Assembly: GCF_001672775.1 (NCBI RefSeq)
Contig: NZ_LZKJ01000034.1
Span: forward strand, 1-56,306
DNA length: 56,306 nt
Reading direction: 5' to 3'
Source: Mycobacterium kyorinense
Lineage (GTDB): Bacteria; Actinomycetota; Actinomycetes; Mycobacteriales; Mycobacteriaceae
Shown here: positions 39,595 to 48,753 of the stretch, in pieces
How the letters are laid out: each line of letters opens with the position of its first letter
Position numbering within the stretch: the stretch's first letter is position 1
Program-made: the position numbers and the translations under genes
The notes under the pieces: model-generated
What the model was told of the DNA's origin: nothing
Database searches by the model: none
The model's input: the letters and a program-made list of their open reading frames with translations, nothing else

Positions 39595-40432
39595 ATGGCG
39601 GGACCATTCATCGCCAGCGAAGCCATCTCAGCTGGCACTCTGACCAAGAGCCAGCTGACCACGCGTCATACCCGGCTGTTCCGCGATGTCTACATCGCCA
39701 ACGACAGCGAGATCACAGCTGCCGACCGTGCTACCGCAGCGTGGTTGTGGTCGCGACGGCGCGGCGTCGTCGCGGGCTTCTCGGCCTCGGCTCTGCATGG
39801 CAGCGAATGGGTGGACGCCGCGCAGCCCGCCGAACTCATCCACGACAACCGCCATCGGCTGGCCGGGCTCCACGTGCGTAGCGATCAGCTCTATCCCGAC
39901 GAGATCCAGGACATTGGCGGCCTGCTGGTCACCACCCCAGCCAGGACTGCGGTTGATCTGGCCTGCTGGCATCCCACAATCCCCGCGGTGGCCGGCCTCG
40001 ATGCGTTGGCTCGCGCCACTGAGCTCAAAGACGTAGAGGTGCAGGCAATCATGCAGCGCTGCGACGGTCGGCGGGGGATTGCGCGCACGGGTATCACTGG
40101 ATCTGGTCGATGCCGGCGCGGAGTCGCCGAAGGAGAGCTGGCTGCGCGTCATCGTGATTCAGGCGGGGCTACCTAGGCCGCGGACCCAAATCCCGGTCTA
40201 CGACGACTTCGGTGAGGTGTTCGCTTATCTCGATATGGGCTGGCCCGAGGTGAAGGTGGCAGTCGAGTATGACGGCGAACAACATCGAAAAGATCGCATC
40301 CGCTACAGGTGGGACGTCAGGCGACATGAGAAGCTTCAACGCTGCGGGTGGATTGTCATCCGGGTGCTGGCCGGCGATCGGGAAATCGACATCATTCGCC
40401 GTGTCCGCGCGGCACTAGCCCGTCGAGCGTGA
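39595..40432 (+). pseudogene. Frameshifted DUF559/AbiEi-like protein gene
   Basis: The first frame (from ATG 39595) gives an AbiEi-like N-terminal half: AGTLTKSQLTTRHTRLFRD and GLLVTTPARTAVDLACWHPT. After the run of five G at 40073-40077 the family reading moves to the next frame: RVSLDLVDAGAESPKESWLR, then VAVEYDGEQHRKDRIRYRWD (a DUF559-like end) to 40432. Removing one G would join the two halves. This is either a real inactivation, a homopolymer sequencing error, or (less likely) programmed frameshifting. The family is common in mycobacteria and has a vague toxin/antitoxin-system link. It lies between ltp2 and chsH3, the slot of a PPE gene in M. tuberculosis. Confidence 0.8.
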
Positions 40433-40479
40433 AGTTAATCTCACTCTCGAGCGCGAGCGTGAACTTAAGTTCACGCTCG
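40424..40479. repeat. Pair of 26-base palindromes, 30-base period, downstream of the broken DUF559 gene
   Basis: Copies lie at 40424-40449 (imperfect) and 40454-40479 (perfect; outer arms CGAGCGTGAA and TTCACGCTCG, centre CTTAAG). The DUF559 stop codon (40430-40432) lies inside the first copy. The spacing and size equal those at 39495-39550. Confidence 0.87.
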
Positions 40480-40495
40480 GCGCCGAAGAAGAAAA

Positions 40496-41356
40496 CTACG
40501 CCGGCACCAGCTCGACGCCCGAGAGCACGACGGCGTTCTCCCGCGACGGCGCGACCACGTTGGCCAGGATGCGCCCGTCTTCCTTCCAGACGTCGGCTCG
40601 CAACGTCTCGCCGGGAAACGCCACGCCAGCGAAGCGGGCGCCATAGGAGCCGACGGCGGCGACGTCGGCGTCCAGTAACGCGTCGACGATGGCCTTGCAC
40701 GTCATGCCGTAGGTGCACAGGCCGTGCAGGATCGGACGGTCAAAGCCTGCGGCAGCGGCGAATTCGGGATCCGAATGCAGCGGATTGCGATCCCCGCACA
40801 GCCGGTAGAGCAGCGCCTGCTGCGGCAGGATCGGTATTTCCAGCTCGACGTCGGGCCCGCGATCCGGTGCGGCCGCCGAGGTCGACGGTCCGCGCTCGCC
40901 ACCGAACCCGCCTTCGCCGCGGGCAAAAATCGACCGCCGCTGCGTCCACAGAACGGTGCCGTCCGGCGCAGTCACGGTGGTTTCGGACCAGATCACCGCG
41001 GCCTTGCCCTTGTCCCAGATATCGGTGAACCGGGTGACGGCGCGCGCCGAACCGGACGGCGGCAACGGCGCGGGCGCCGAAACCTGTTCGCTGGCATGCA
41101 GCACTCTGCTCAACTCGATGTCGATCCCGGGGAACTGCACGGTCGGCGGTTTGGTGGCGTGGAAGGTAGCGGCCACGTTGCCGAACGTCGGCAGAACCTG
41201 CGGTGTGTCATCGATCAGATAACGCAGCTCGCGGGAATCCATCGGATCGGCGCCGGCACCCAGGGCCAAGTGGTAGAGCTGCACATCGCTGCTGCTCCAA
41301 GAGAATTCGATCGGCTCCAACTCGGCAGCAAGGGCAACGTCGACATCAATTGGCAT
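40496..41356 (-). CDS. chsH3: ChsH3, double-hotdog MaoC enoyl-CoA hydratase
   Basis: A 286-residue double-hotdog hydratase. The C-terminal half carries the hydratase motif: YRLCGDRNPLHSDPEFAAAAG (Asp, His) followed by PILHGLCTYGMTCKA. It hydrates a C24 steroid side-chain enoyl-CoA, by analogy with Rv3538. It begins 2 bp after the kstD stop and is co-transcribed with it. The PPE63 gene found upstream of it in M. tuberculosis is replaced here by the DUF559-like unit. Confidence 0.9.
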   Translation of the reverse strand: MPIDVDVALAAELEPIEFSWSSSDVQLYHLALGAGADPMDSRELRYLIDDTPQVLPTFGNVAATFHATKPPTVQFPGIDIELSRVLHASEQVSAPAPLPPSGSARAVTRFTDIWDKGKAAVIWSETTVTAPDGTVLWTQRRSIFARGEGGFGGERGPSTSAAAPDRGPDVELEIPILPQQALLYRLCGDRNPLHSDPEFAAAAGFDRPILHGLCTYGMTCKAIVDALLDADVAAVGSYGARFAGVAFPGETLRADVWKEDGRILANVVAPSRENAVVLSGVELVPA

Positions 41357-41358
41357 TC

Positions 41359-43038
41359 CTATGCCTCCCCTGCGATGTGCAGCGCCGCCAGGTAACCGAA
41401 TGTCATCGCCGGCCCGATGGTGCCGCCCGGCCCGGGATAAGTGTGGCCCATCACCGGGGCGCTGACGTTGCCCGCCGCGTACAGCCCTTCGATGACGCTG
41501 CCGTCATCGCGGAGCGCACGCCCGTGTACGTCGGTGCGGATACCGCCCTTGGTACCCAGATCGCCGGGCACCATCTTGGCCGCGTAATAGGGCGGGCGGC
41601 TGATCTCGCCGAGGTTGGGATTGGGCTTGTTGGTCGGATCGCCGTAGTAGCGGTCGTAGGCGCTCTCCCCGCGGTGATAGTCCTCGTCGACGCCGGAGCG
41701 CGCAAAGCCGTTGAAGCGCTGGACGGTTGCTACGAACTCGTCGGTCGGCAGGCCTGCCTTCTCGGCGAGCTGTTCGAGCGTGTCGGCTTGGATGATCACC
41801 CCGGACTCCATCCACTTGCGTGGAATACGTTGTCCGGGCTGCAATCCCGCAAAGATGTAGCGGTCGCGGTATTGCTGGTCGAACACCAGCCACGCGGGAA
41901 TGTTCTCGCCCGGCCCCGGTCCCTGGCCGTGTTCTCCGCCGTACATGTGATGGCATGCCTCGACGTAGGGCATCGACTCGTTCATGAACCGCTTGCCTGA
42001 CATGTTGACGATGATCGAGCCGGGGGAGTTGCGCTCCGACAGCGCAAACCACGGTGCGCCGACCAGCGGCACCGTCGGCCCCCACCAGGCGTCTTCCATC
42101 AGTTCTAATGTGGCGCCGAGCTTTTCGGCCGCAACAATGCCGTCACCGGTGTTCGCCTTGGCCCCGACCGTCCACTCGGTGGTGATCGGCGCGCGCTGGT
42201 ACTTCACCCGCATCTGCTCGTTGTGCTCGAATCCACCGCTGGCCAGGATCACTCCGCGCCGCGCTGTGATCAGTGTGGGCTCCGCTGCGTCAGAAGCGCT
42301 GTCGACGACATACACCCCGCGCACCACGCCGTCCTCGACGTAAAGATCCGTCAAAGCGGTGTTCAGCCGCACCGGAACACCGGCCTTCTGCAATCCGATT
42401 CGCAGCGGCCCGATCAGCGCGCGTCCCATCCCGACGAGGTTCTTACCGGTTGTCTTGGCCCACATCGTGCGCGCGCCGACTTTCAGGCTGCGCAGCACGC
42501 CGCGCGGATGACGCTTGAGCTGATTCAGCCGGACGTAATCCTGCTGCATCACAACCACATTGAGCGGAACCTTGCCGTACGGCGGCTCCAGCCCGGGCAG
42601 GTCATCGCCCAGCTTGTTGGCGTTGAACGGCTTCGGCTCGATGGAACGGCCGCCGGGACGTCCGCCCGGCGCCTCCGGGTAGTAGTCGGAGTAGGCCGGC
42701 ACCCAGCACATCTTCAGCGGGGTGTGTTGCAGCACGAACGACAGCATCTCGGGCCCGCGCTGCAGATAGGTGTCGATGCGTTCGGGCTCGACGACGTCGC
42801 CGACGATTCCGTGCAGATAGGTGCGTGCCGCGTCGGCGGTGTCGGTGACGCCGTCGCGCTTGAGGACCTCGTTGTTGGGAATCCAGACGCCGCCCCCCGA
42901 GCGAGCGGTCGAACCGCCGTAGTGTGCGGCCTTCTCGACGACTACTGTCGAGAGACCCCGGTGAGCGGCGGTAAGGGCAGCGACCATGCCCGCGCCGCCG
43001 CTGCCGACTACGACGACGTCGTACTCCTGAGCTGTCAT
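41359..43038 (-). CDS. kstD: KstD, 3-ketosteroid delta-1-dehydrogenase
   Basis: A 559-residue FAD flavoprotein. The N-terminal dinucleotide motif is VVVVGSGGAGMVAAL, and the C-terminal part has GHTYPGPGGTIGPAMTFGYLA. It introduces the 1,2-double bond into ring A, so that 9-alpha-hydroxylation by KshA/KshB opens ring B. ATG 43038 (MTAQEYD) matches the known start; the GTG three codons earlier lies within the KstR box. No Shine-Dalgarno sequence precedes ATG 43038, and the operator begins at 43040, so a leaderless mRNA is likely. Confidence 0.96.
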   Translation of the reverse strand: MTAQEYDVVVVGSGGAGMVAALTAAHRGLSTVVVEKAAHYGGSTARSGGGVWIPNNEVLKRDGVTDTADAARTYLHGIVGDVVEPERIDTYLQRGPEMLSFVLQHTPLKMCWVPAYSDYYPEAPGGRPGGRSIEPKPFNANKLGDDLPGLEPPYGKVPLNVVVMQQDYVRLNQLKRHPRGVLRSLKVGARTMWAKTTGKNLVGMGRALIGPLRIGLQKAGVPVRLNTALTDLYVEDGVVRGVYVVDSASDAAEPTLITARRGVILASGGFEHNEQMRVKYQRAPITTEWTVGAKANTGDGIVAAEKLGATLELMEDAWWGPTVPLVGAPWFALSERNSPGSIIVNMSGKRFMNESMPYVEACHHMYGGEHGQGPGPGENIPAWLVFDQQYRDRYIFAGLQPGQRIPRKWMESGVIIQADTLEQLAEKAGLPTDEFVATVQRFNGFARSGVDEDYHRGESAYDRYYGDPTNKPNPNLGEISRPPYYAAKMVPGDLGTKGGIRTDVHGRALRDDGSVIEGLYAAGNVSAPVMGHTYPGPGGTIGPAMTFGYLAALHIAGEA

Positions 43039-43039
43039 G

Positions 43040-43053
43040 TAGAACACGTTATA
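43040..43053. promoter_or_regulatory. KstR operator between kstD and hsaE
   Basis: TAGAACACGTTATA matches the KstR box with a degenerate right end. It lies one base upstream of the kstD start codon and 57 bp from hsaE. Its overlap with the kstD 5' end suggests the repressor directly blocks transcription start. Confidence 0.85.
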
Positions 43054-43110
43054 GAATTGCCCTGGCTGGGCGCTACCGCCCCGGTCACACCGACGAGGGG
43101 ACTTCGGTCA

Positions 43111-43896
43111 ATGATCCCGGTTGCCACCCGTGACGAGCTGGCCGCCGACCTGGCGCAGGCGGAGCGGAGTCGTGAGCCGATTGCGCCGTTGACGGCTGCC
43201 CACCCCGACATCGACGTCGTCGACGCCTACGAGATCCAGCTGATCAACATCCGTCAGCGGGTGGCCGAGGGAGCCCGCATCGTGGGTCACAAGGTGGGGC
43301 TGTCGTCGCTGGCGATGCAACAGATGATGGGCGTCGACGAGCCGGACTACGGTCACCTGCTCGACGAGATGCAGGTGTTCGAAGATCAACCCGTCACCGC
43401 GGCGAATTACCTCTACCCGCGGGTAGAGGTGGAGGTGGGGTTCATCCTGGCCGCCGACCTTCCCGGCGCGGGCTGCACCGAAGACGACGTGCTGGCCGCT
43501 ACCGAGGCGTTCGTGCCGTCGATCGAGCTGATCGACACCCGCATCACCAATTGGCAGATCAAGCTGTGCGACACCATCGCCGACAACGCGTCGTCGGCCG
43601 GGTTCGTGTTGGGCCAAGCCCGCGTGTCGCCGGCCGACATCGACATCACGAGCATCGACGCCGTCTTGACCCGCAGCGGGGAAGTGGTGGCCAAGGGCCG
43701 CAGCGACGCGGTGCTGGGCAACCCGGTCACTGCGGTGGCGTGGCTGGCACGCAAGGTGGAAAGTTTCGGGGTGCGGCTGCGCGCCGGCGACATCGTGTTG
43801 CCCGGTTCGTGCACCCGGGCTATCGATGCGCGCCCAGGGGACGATTTTGTCGCCGATTTCGCCGGACTGGGGTCCGTCCGGCTGACGTTCGAATAA
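43111..43896 (+). CDS. hsaE: HsaE, 2-hydroxyhexa-2,4-dienoate hydratase
   Basis: A 261-residue hydratase of the fumarylacetoacetate-hydrolase-like/MhpD family ([47 protein letters not shown]). It hydrates the HHD product of HsaD to 4-hydroxy-2-oxohexanoate. ATG 43111 is used. A longer in-frame reading to 42223 passes through kstD and is rejected. It is the first gene of hsaE-hsaG-hsaF. Confidence 0.94.
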   Translation: MIPVATRDELAADLAQAERSREPIAPLTAAHPDIDVVDAYEIQLINIRQRVAEGARIVGHKVGLSSLAMQQMMGVDEPDYGHLLDEMQVFEDQPVTAANYLYPRVEVEVGFILAADLPGAGCTEDDVLAATEAFVPSIELIDTRITNWQIKLCDTIADNASSAGFVLGQARVSPADIDITSIDAVLTRSGEVVAKGRSDAVLGNPVTAVAWLARKVESFGVRLRAGDIVLPGSCTRAIDARPGDDFVADFAGLGSVRLTFE

Positions 43897-43907
43897 GAGG
43901 AGCAAAT

Positions 43908-44825
43908 ATGCCGTCCAAGGCAAGCGTCGCCATCGTCGGATCGGGCAACATCAGCACCGACCTGCTGTACAAGCTCTTGCGCTCGGACTGGCTGGAGCCG
44001 CGCTGGATGGTCGGCATCGACCCGGAGTCCGAGGGACTGGCCCGCGCCCGCAAACTGGGCCTGGAGACCACGCACGAAGGAGTGGACTGGCTGCTGGCCC
44101 AGGACGAAAAGCCCGACCTGGTGTTCGAGGCCACCAGCGCCTACGTGCACCGCGACGCGGCCCCGCGCTATGCCGAGGCCGGGATCCGGGCCATCGATCT
44201 GACCCCGGCGGCCGTCGGGCCGGCGGTGATCCCCCCGGCGAACCTGCGCGAGCACCTGGACGCCCCCAACGTCAACATGATCACCTGCGGCGGTCAGGCC
44301 ACCATCCCGATCGTGTACGCGGTGTCGCGAGTCGTCGATGTGCCCTACGCCGAGATCGTGGCCAGCGTGGCCAGCGTGAGCGCCGGGCCCGGTACCAGGG
44401 CGAACATCGACGAGTTCACCAAGACCACGTCCAAAGGGGTGGAAACGATCGGCGGCGCCAAGCGCGGCAAGGCGATCATCATCCTCAACCCCGCCGACCC
44501 GCCGATGATCATGCGCGACACCATCTTCTGCGCCATTCCCGAAGACGCCGACCGCGACGCGATCGCCCAGTCCATTCGCGACGTGGTGGCCGAGGTGCAG
44601 ACCTATGTGCCCGGCTACCGGTTGCTCAACGAACCGCAGTTCGACGACCCGTCGATGAACTCCGGCGGGCAGGCACTGGTGACCACCTTCGTCGAGGTCG
44701 AAGGCGCCGGCGATTATCTGCCGCCCTACGCCGGCAACCTCGACATCATGACCGCTGCCGCGACCAAGGTCGGCGAGGAAATCGCCAAGGAATCACTGTC
44801 TGCCACCGCAGGAGGTGCCCGATGA
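43908..44825 (+). CDS. hsaG: HsaG, acylating propionaldehyde/acetaldehyde dehydrogenase
   Basis: A 305-residue acylating aldehyde dehydrogenase ([18 protein letters not shown], catalytic Cys in [11 protein letters not shown]). It converts propanal to propionyl-CoA and channels it with HsaF. ATG 43908 follows AGGAG at 43898-43902. It overlaps hsaF by ATGA. Confidence 0.95.
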   Translation: MPSKASVAIVGSGNISTDLLYKLLRSDWLEPRWMVGIDPESEGLARARKLGLETTHEGVDWLLAQDEKPDLVFEATSAYVHRDAAPRYAEAGIRAIDLTPAAVGPAVIPPANLREHLDAPNVNMITCGGQATIPIVYAVSRVVDVPYAEIVASVASVSAGPGTRANIDEFTKTTSKGVETIGGAKRGKAIIILNPADPPMIMRDTIFCAIPEDADRDAIAQSIRDVVAEVQTYVPGYRLLNEPQFDDPSMNSGGQALVTTFVEVEGAGDYLPPYAGNLDIMTAAATKVGEEIAKESLSATAGGAR

Positions 44826-45850
44826 CCAGCATCTGGGACGTTCGCATCACCGACACGTCGCTGCGGGACGGCAGTCACCACAAGCGTCACCAGTTCACCA
44901 AGGACGAGGTCGGCGCCGTCGTCGCGGCGCTGGACGCGGCCGGGGTGCCGGTGATCGAGGTGACCCACGGCGACGGGCTGGGCGGGTCGAGCTTCAACTA
45001 CGGGTTCTCCAAGACACCCGAGCAAGAGCTGATCAAGCTGGCCGCCGAGACAGCCAACGAGGCCAAGATCGCCTTTCTGATGCTGCCCGGTGTCGGTACC
45101 AAAGAGGACATCAAAGAAGCGCAGAACAACGGCGGGTCGATCTGCCGGATCGCGACGCACTGCACCGAGGCCGACGTTTCCATCCAGCACTTCGGCTTGG
45201 CCCGCGAGCTGGGCCTGGAGACCGTCGGGTTCTTGATGATGGCCCACACCATTCCGCCGGAGAAGCTGGCCAAACAGGCCCGGATCATGGCTGACGCCGG
45301 CTGCCAGTGCGTCTATGTCGTCGACTCCGCGGGCGCGTTGGTCCTCGAAGGCGTGCGGGACCGGGTCTCGGCGCTGGTCGCCGAACTCGGCGACGACGCC
45401 CAGGTCGGCTTTCACGGGCACGAAAACCTTGGGCTCGGAGTGGCCAACAGCGTGGAGGCCGTCCGGGCCGGGGCCAAGCAGATCGACGGGTCGGTGCGAC
45501 GCTTCGGCGCCGGCGCCGGCAACGCGCCGGTCGAGGCGCTGATCGGGGTGTTCGACAAGATCGGCGTCAAGACCGGCATCGACTTCTTCGACATCGCCGA
45601 CGCCGCCGAAGACGTGGTGCGCCCGGCGATGCCCGCCGAATGCCTACTCGACCGCAACGCGCTGATCATGGGCTATTCCGGGGTGTATTCCAGCTTCCTC
45701 AAGCACGCCGTCCGGCAAGCCGAACGCTACGGCGTGCCCGCCCACCAGCTGCTGCACCGTGCCGGTCAGCGCAAACTCATCGGCGGCCAGGAAGACCAGC
45801 TCATCGATATCGCGTTGGAGATCAAGCGCGAAGAGGCGGCTAGCAGGTAG
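44822..45850 (+). CDS. hsaF: HsaF, 4-hydroxy-2-oxohexanoate aldolase
   Basis: A 342-residue DmpG-type aldolase with [16 protein letters not shown] (Arg15, Asp16, His20) and the metal-binding GFHGHENLG. It splits 4-hydroxy-2-oxohexanoate to pyruvate and propanal. It ends at 45850, overlapping the convergent LLM gene by 11 bases. Confidence 0.95.
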   Translation: MTSIWDVRITDTSLRDGSHHKRHQFTKDEVGAVVAALDAAGVPVIEVTHGDGLGGSSFNYGFSKTPEQELIKLAAETANEAKIAFLMLPGVGTKEDIKEAQNNGGSICRIATHCTEADVSIQHFGLARELGLETVGFLMMAHTIPPEKLAKQARIMADAGCQCVYVVDSAGALVLEGVRDRVSALVAELGDDAQVGFHGHENLGLGVANSVEAVRAGAKQIDGSVRRFGAGAGNAPVEALIGVFDKIGVKTGIDFFDIADAAEDVVRPAMPAECLLDRNALIMGYSGVYSSFLKHAVRQAERYGVPAHQLLHRAGQRKLIGGQEDQLIDIALEIKREEAASR

Positions 45851-46775
45851 CGGCGCGGAACGCCTCGACGAGTTCGCTCAGCAGCTCGGTCGCGCGGTTG
45901 ACGTTCCGCGGCAACGCCATGGTGATCCGCACGTCGGTCACCCCGGCCGAGATCAGCGGCGGAGCCGATGCCACGGTGGCCGCTATGTCGACGGAACGGT
46001 CAGGTCGTTTGACCGTCGTCGCGTGGCCGAGCACCTGCAGGTCGGTCGGATCGGCACCGAAATCGGAGAGCTTGTCCTTCATCGCTGCGATCGCTCCCGC
46101 CGGATCGGCCGCGGCGGGACCCCACGGGATCCAGCCTCGACCGAACCTGCTCAACCGGCGTGCGACGGCGTCATTGACGGTGCCACTGACCCAGATCGGG
46201 ACACCGCCGGCCTGAACGGGTTTGGGCATCTGGTGAATCGTCTCGAACGACAATTCGGGCGATCGATAGGAACTGCGCTGCTGCGTCCACAGCGCGTCGC
46301 ATACTTCCAGCGTGTGATCGAGCAGCCGCCCGCGGCGCTCGAACGGCAAACCCGCCGCCTCGTACTCCTCGCGCTGCCATCCCACACCCACGCCCAGATC
46401 AACCCGGCCGCCTGACAGTACGTCCAGAGTCGAGACCTGCTTGGCAAGGACAGCAGGGCGGCGCAGCGCCGCCAGCAATACCGCCGTGCCGAGCCGGATG
46501 CGGGTCGTCATGGCCGCCAGTGCGGTGAGCACCGTCAGCGGCTCGAGCCACTGACCATCGGGTCCAGTCGGTTGGCGACCACCGGCGATCCCACCCAGCG
46601 CCGGGTTGCTGTATGCGGCCGGGTTTTCGCCGAACACGACGTGGTCAGAGACGACCACGCGGTCGACGCCCGCCGCGTCCATGGCCTGCGCCAACGCTAG
46701 CGTCGACCTCCACTCGTGGTCCTGATCGTCGGTGAATGTGCGCAGCTGAAGCGAGATCTGTGGCGATATCGGCAT
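45840..46775 (-). CDS. LLM-class (F420- or FMN-dependent) oxidoreductase
   Basis: A 311-residue luciferase-like TIM-barrel protein ([59 protein letters not shown]). In mycobacteria such proteins often use F420. The start is ATG 46775 after GGAGGAG. It overlaps hsaF by 11 bases tail to tail. M. tuberculosis has PPE62 and PPE61 in this stretch. The substrate is unknown. Confidence 0.85.
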   Translation of the reverse strand: MPISPQISLQLRTFTDDQDHEWRSTLALAQAMDAAGVDRVVVSDHVVFGENPAAYSNPALGGIAGGRQPTGPDGQWLEPLTVLTALAAMTTRIRLGTAVLLAALRRPAVLAKQVSTLDVLSGGRVDLGVGVGWQREEYEAAGLPFERRGRLLDHTLEVCDALWTQQRSSYRSPELSFETIHQMPKPVQAGGVPIWVSGTVNDAVARRLSRFGRGWIPWGPAAADPAGAIAAMKDKLSDFGADPTDLQVLGHATTVKRPDRSVDIAATVASAPPLISAGVTDVRITMALPRNVNRATELLSELVEAFRAATC

Positions 46776-46936
46776 GTCTCCTCCTACCCGGCGGCCATGA
46801 TTATGACGCCCACAACACGCCGACCGTCGGCGCCGACGTCGTTTCGCGCCGGCCGCTTAACCCATGTTTGACCCGCCCCGCATCGGGCAATGGTTGTCGA
46901 CAGGTGGGGAACTTCCTAACTGCGAGGAGCAGTCCG

Positions 46937-47116
46937 ATGCAAATGTCAGCGACGGCGCTACGCCGTGGGCTTTACGGCATGTTCGCCGGGGCGCTACTGA
47001 TGGCCGGCGTGGTGGCCATGGTGCCCGCGGCGCACTCCGCGCCGAGCCCCTGCAGCCCGACTCACCAGGCGCAGGGGCCATCTGAGGCGGGATGCCACCA
47101 ACCCAACAGCCGCTGA
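46937..47116 (+). CDS. Small secreted protein
   Basis: A 59-residue protein with a Sec signal peptide (ALRRGLYGMFAGALLMAGVV then AMVPAAHSA), leaving a short mature part of about 25 residues with two cysteines (PCSPT, GCHQP). AGGAG at 46925-46929, 7 bases from ATG 46937, supports this start. It precedes the hemophore-like gene. No function is known. Confidence 0.65.
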   Translation: MQMSATALRRGLYGMFAGALLMAGVVAMVPAAHSAPSPCSPTHQAQGPSEAGCHQPNSR

Positions 47117-47220
47117 TTGAAAAATCACGTATCCGGCGGCCTCAGCTGCAGTTATGCCGTCGGGCGTATTCTCGATTTACACCAAAAGTTCTGCATAACC
47201 GCGTGATGAGGACCGAGCCA

Positions 47221-47535
47221 ATGACCGTGAATTCCAGCCCAAACCGCCGCCGACTGTCCGGCTTGGTCGCTGGTGGCCTGCTGAGCGCCATTGCCGCTGC
47301 GGTGATCGCGGTGCCGATGCCCGTGGCATTACCGGTGGCGAACGCGCAGGCACCGTGCGATCAGACCGTTGGCGACTCCATCGACTCGTATCTGCAGCGG
47401 CATCCCGACCTCCACGCCCAGCTGCAGGCCAAGTCGCGGGCCGAGGGCGGCAACGGCAGCGCCATCGACTACCTGAACCGGCATCCCGACGTGCGGCAGC
47501 ATCTGATCGATCTGTCTCAGCAGTGCGCCCCGTAG
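47221..47535 (+). CDS. Small secreted hemophore-like protein
   Basis: A 104-residue protein with an N-terminal signal sequence (LSGLVAGGLLSAIAAAVIAV) and a mature helical domain. It has two internal repeats, SYLQRHPDLHAQL and DYLNRHPDVRQHL, and paired cysteines (APCDQT near the cleavage site and QQCAP at the end). This resembles the mycobacterial hemophore-related family, but heme binding is not shown. ATG 47221 was chosen because GAGG precedes it; an ATG at 47206 is in frame. Confidence 0.7.
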   Translation: MTVNSSPNRRRLSGLVAGGLLSAIAAAVIAVPMPVALPVANAQAPCDQTVGDSIDSYLQRHPDLHAQLQAKSRAEGGNGSAIDYLNRHPDVRQHLIDLSQQCAP

Positions 47536-47599
47536 TGAGTCGGCCTCGTCTTTGAACCTCGCGGCCGACGCCCGGGAATGTTCGCCCATTGACGAAAAA

Positions 47600-47613
47600 T
47601 AGAACACGTTCTA
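47600..47613. promoter_or_regulatory. KstR operator upstream of the DUF1214 gene
   Basis: A perfect TAGAACACGTTCTA. It ends 10 bases before the GTG start at 47624, so the transcript probably begins at or near the start codon. Confidence 0.88.
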
Positions 47614-47623
47614 GCGTCTAGGC

Positions 47624-48751
47624 GTGTTCTCCCAGCCACTCATCGACGCCATCGCCGAGGCCGAGGAACTCGTAGTGGCCGCGCCGCACATCGAGACCGA
47701 AGCTGACCTGCTCGAAGGACTGCAATACCTGGCTGGCTGTGTCGCCGCTTGCACACACCTGGCGTTCGACTACGAACGTGACCATCCATTCCTGCTTTCT
47801 GGCACTGGACCGTTCACCAAGATGGGTCTGGATAACCCAGACACCCTCTATTTCGGCTGCCGGGTGCATGCCAACCACGACTACCTGGTCACCGGAACGC
47901 GCGGCACTACGACGGACCTGAGCTTCCAATTGCTCGGCGGCGAATACACCGACGACAATGTGCCGGCCAGCCAGGCCGCGTTCGACGACCGTGAGCTCGA
48001 GATCGCCGAGGACGGCAGTTTCGAGTGGCGGGTACGGCCGACCGGTCCCGCCCAGCTGGTGATTCGCGAGGTCTACGGCGACTGGTCGCAGCAGCGCGGC
48101 ACCGTGGCGGTCACCCGCCTGGACACCGCAGGCACCGCGCCGCCGCCGCTGACCCGTGCCACTATCGAAAAGCGTTACAGCACAGCAGGAAAGCAACTCG
48201 TCAACCGGGTAAAGACCTGGCTGCAGTTCCCGCAGTGGTTCTATCTGAACATCCCGGTCAACACCATGGTGGCACCGCGGCTCACACCAGGCGGCTTGTC
48301 GACCCAGTACTCGTCGGCGGGTCATTTCGACCTGCGGCCCGACCAGGCTCTGATCGTCACGTTGCCGGTGACGGACGCGCCGTATCTCGGCTTTCAGCTG
48401 GGCAGCATGTGGTACATCTCGCTGGACTACATCAACCACCAAACCTCGCTGAATGCCGCTCAGGCTCAGGCGGATCCGGACGGCAAGATCCGCATCGTCG
48501 TCGCCGACCAGAACCCCGGCGTGACCAACTGGGTCGAAACACTGGGACACCGTCGCGGATTCCTACAGTTTCGCTGGCAACGGGTGTCGCGTCAGCTCAC
48601 CGAAGCCGACGGACCCAGCGTCGAGCTCGTCGACTTCGATGCGGTCCCGGCCGCGCTGCCGCATTACGAGCACAACAAGATCTCCGAAGACGGCTGGCGC
48701 GCGCGAATCGCCCAGCGCCAGAACCAAATCGCCAACAGAATGCTGGGGTAG
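47624..48751 (+). CDS. DUF1214-domain protein (Rv3531c-like)
   Basis: A 375-residue soluble protein. The C-terminal DUF1214 signature is ADQNPGVTNWVETLGHRRGFL. It also shows FTKMGLDNPDTLYFGCRV near the N-terminal third and the conserved PQWFYLNIPVNTM. Its function in KstR regulons is unknown. The GTG at 47624 has no Shine-Dalgarno, which fits a leaderless mRNA. It is followed 2 bp later by the SDR gene in one operon. Confidence 0.85.
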   Translation: MFSQPLIDAIAEAEELVVAAPHIETEADLLEGLQYLAGCVAACTHLAFDYERDHPFLLSGTGPFTKMGLDNPDTLYFGCRVHANHDYLVTGTRGTTTDLSFQLLGGEYTDDNVPASQAAFDDRELEIAEDGSFEWRVRPTGPAQLVIREVYGDWSQQRGTVAVTRLDTAGTAPPPLTRATIEKRYSTAGKQLVNRVKTWLQFPQWFYLNIPVNTMVAPRLTPGGLSTQYSSAGHFDLRPDQALIVTLPVTDAPYLGFQLGSMWYISLDYINHQTSLNAAQAQADPDGKIRIVVADQNPGVTNWVETLGHRRGFLQFRWQRVSRQLTEADGPSVELVDFDAVPAALPHYEHNKISEDGWRARIAQRQNQIANRMLG

Positions 48752-48753
48752 TG

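Noticed and set aside
39495..40479. CRISPR array interpretation of the palindrome pairs
   Set aside because: There are only two copies per side, each palindromic, with 4-base gaps between them and a gene between the pairs; no spacers or cas genes are present.
42223..43110. In-frame plus-strand extension of hsaE to 42223
   Set aside because: It is antisense to kstD. The family starts at [11 protein letters not shown] (43111), and the KstR box at 43040 lies in between.
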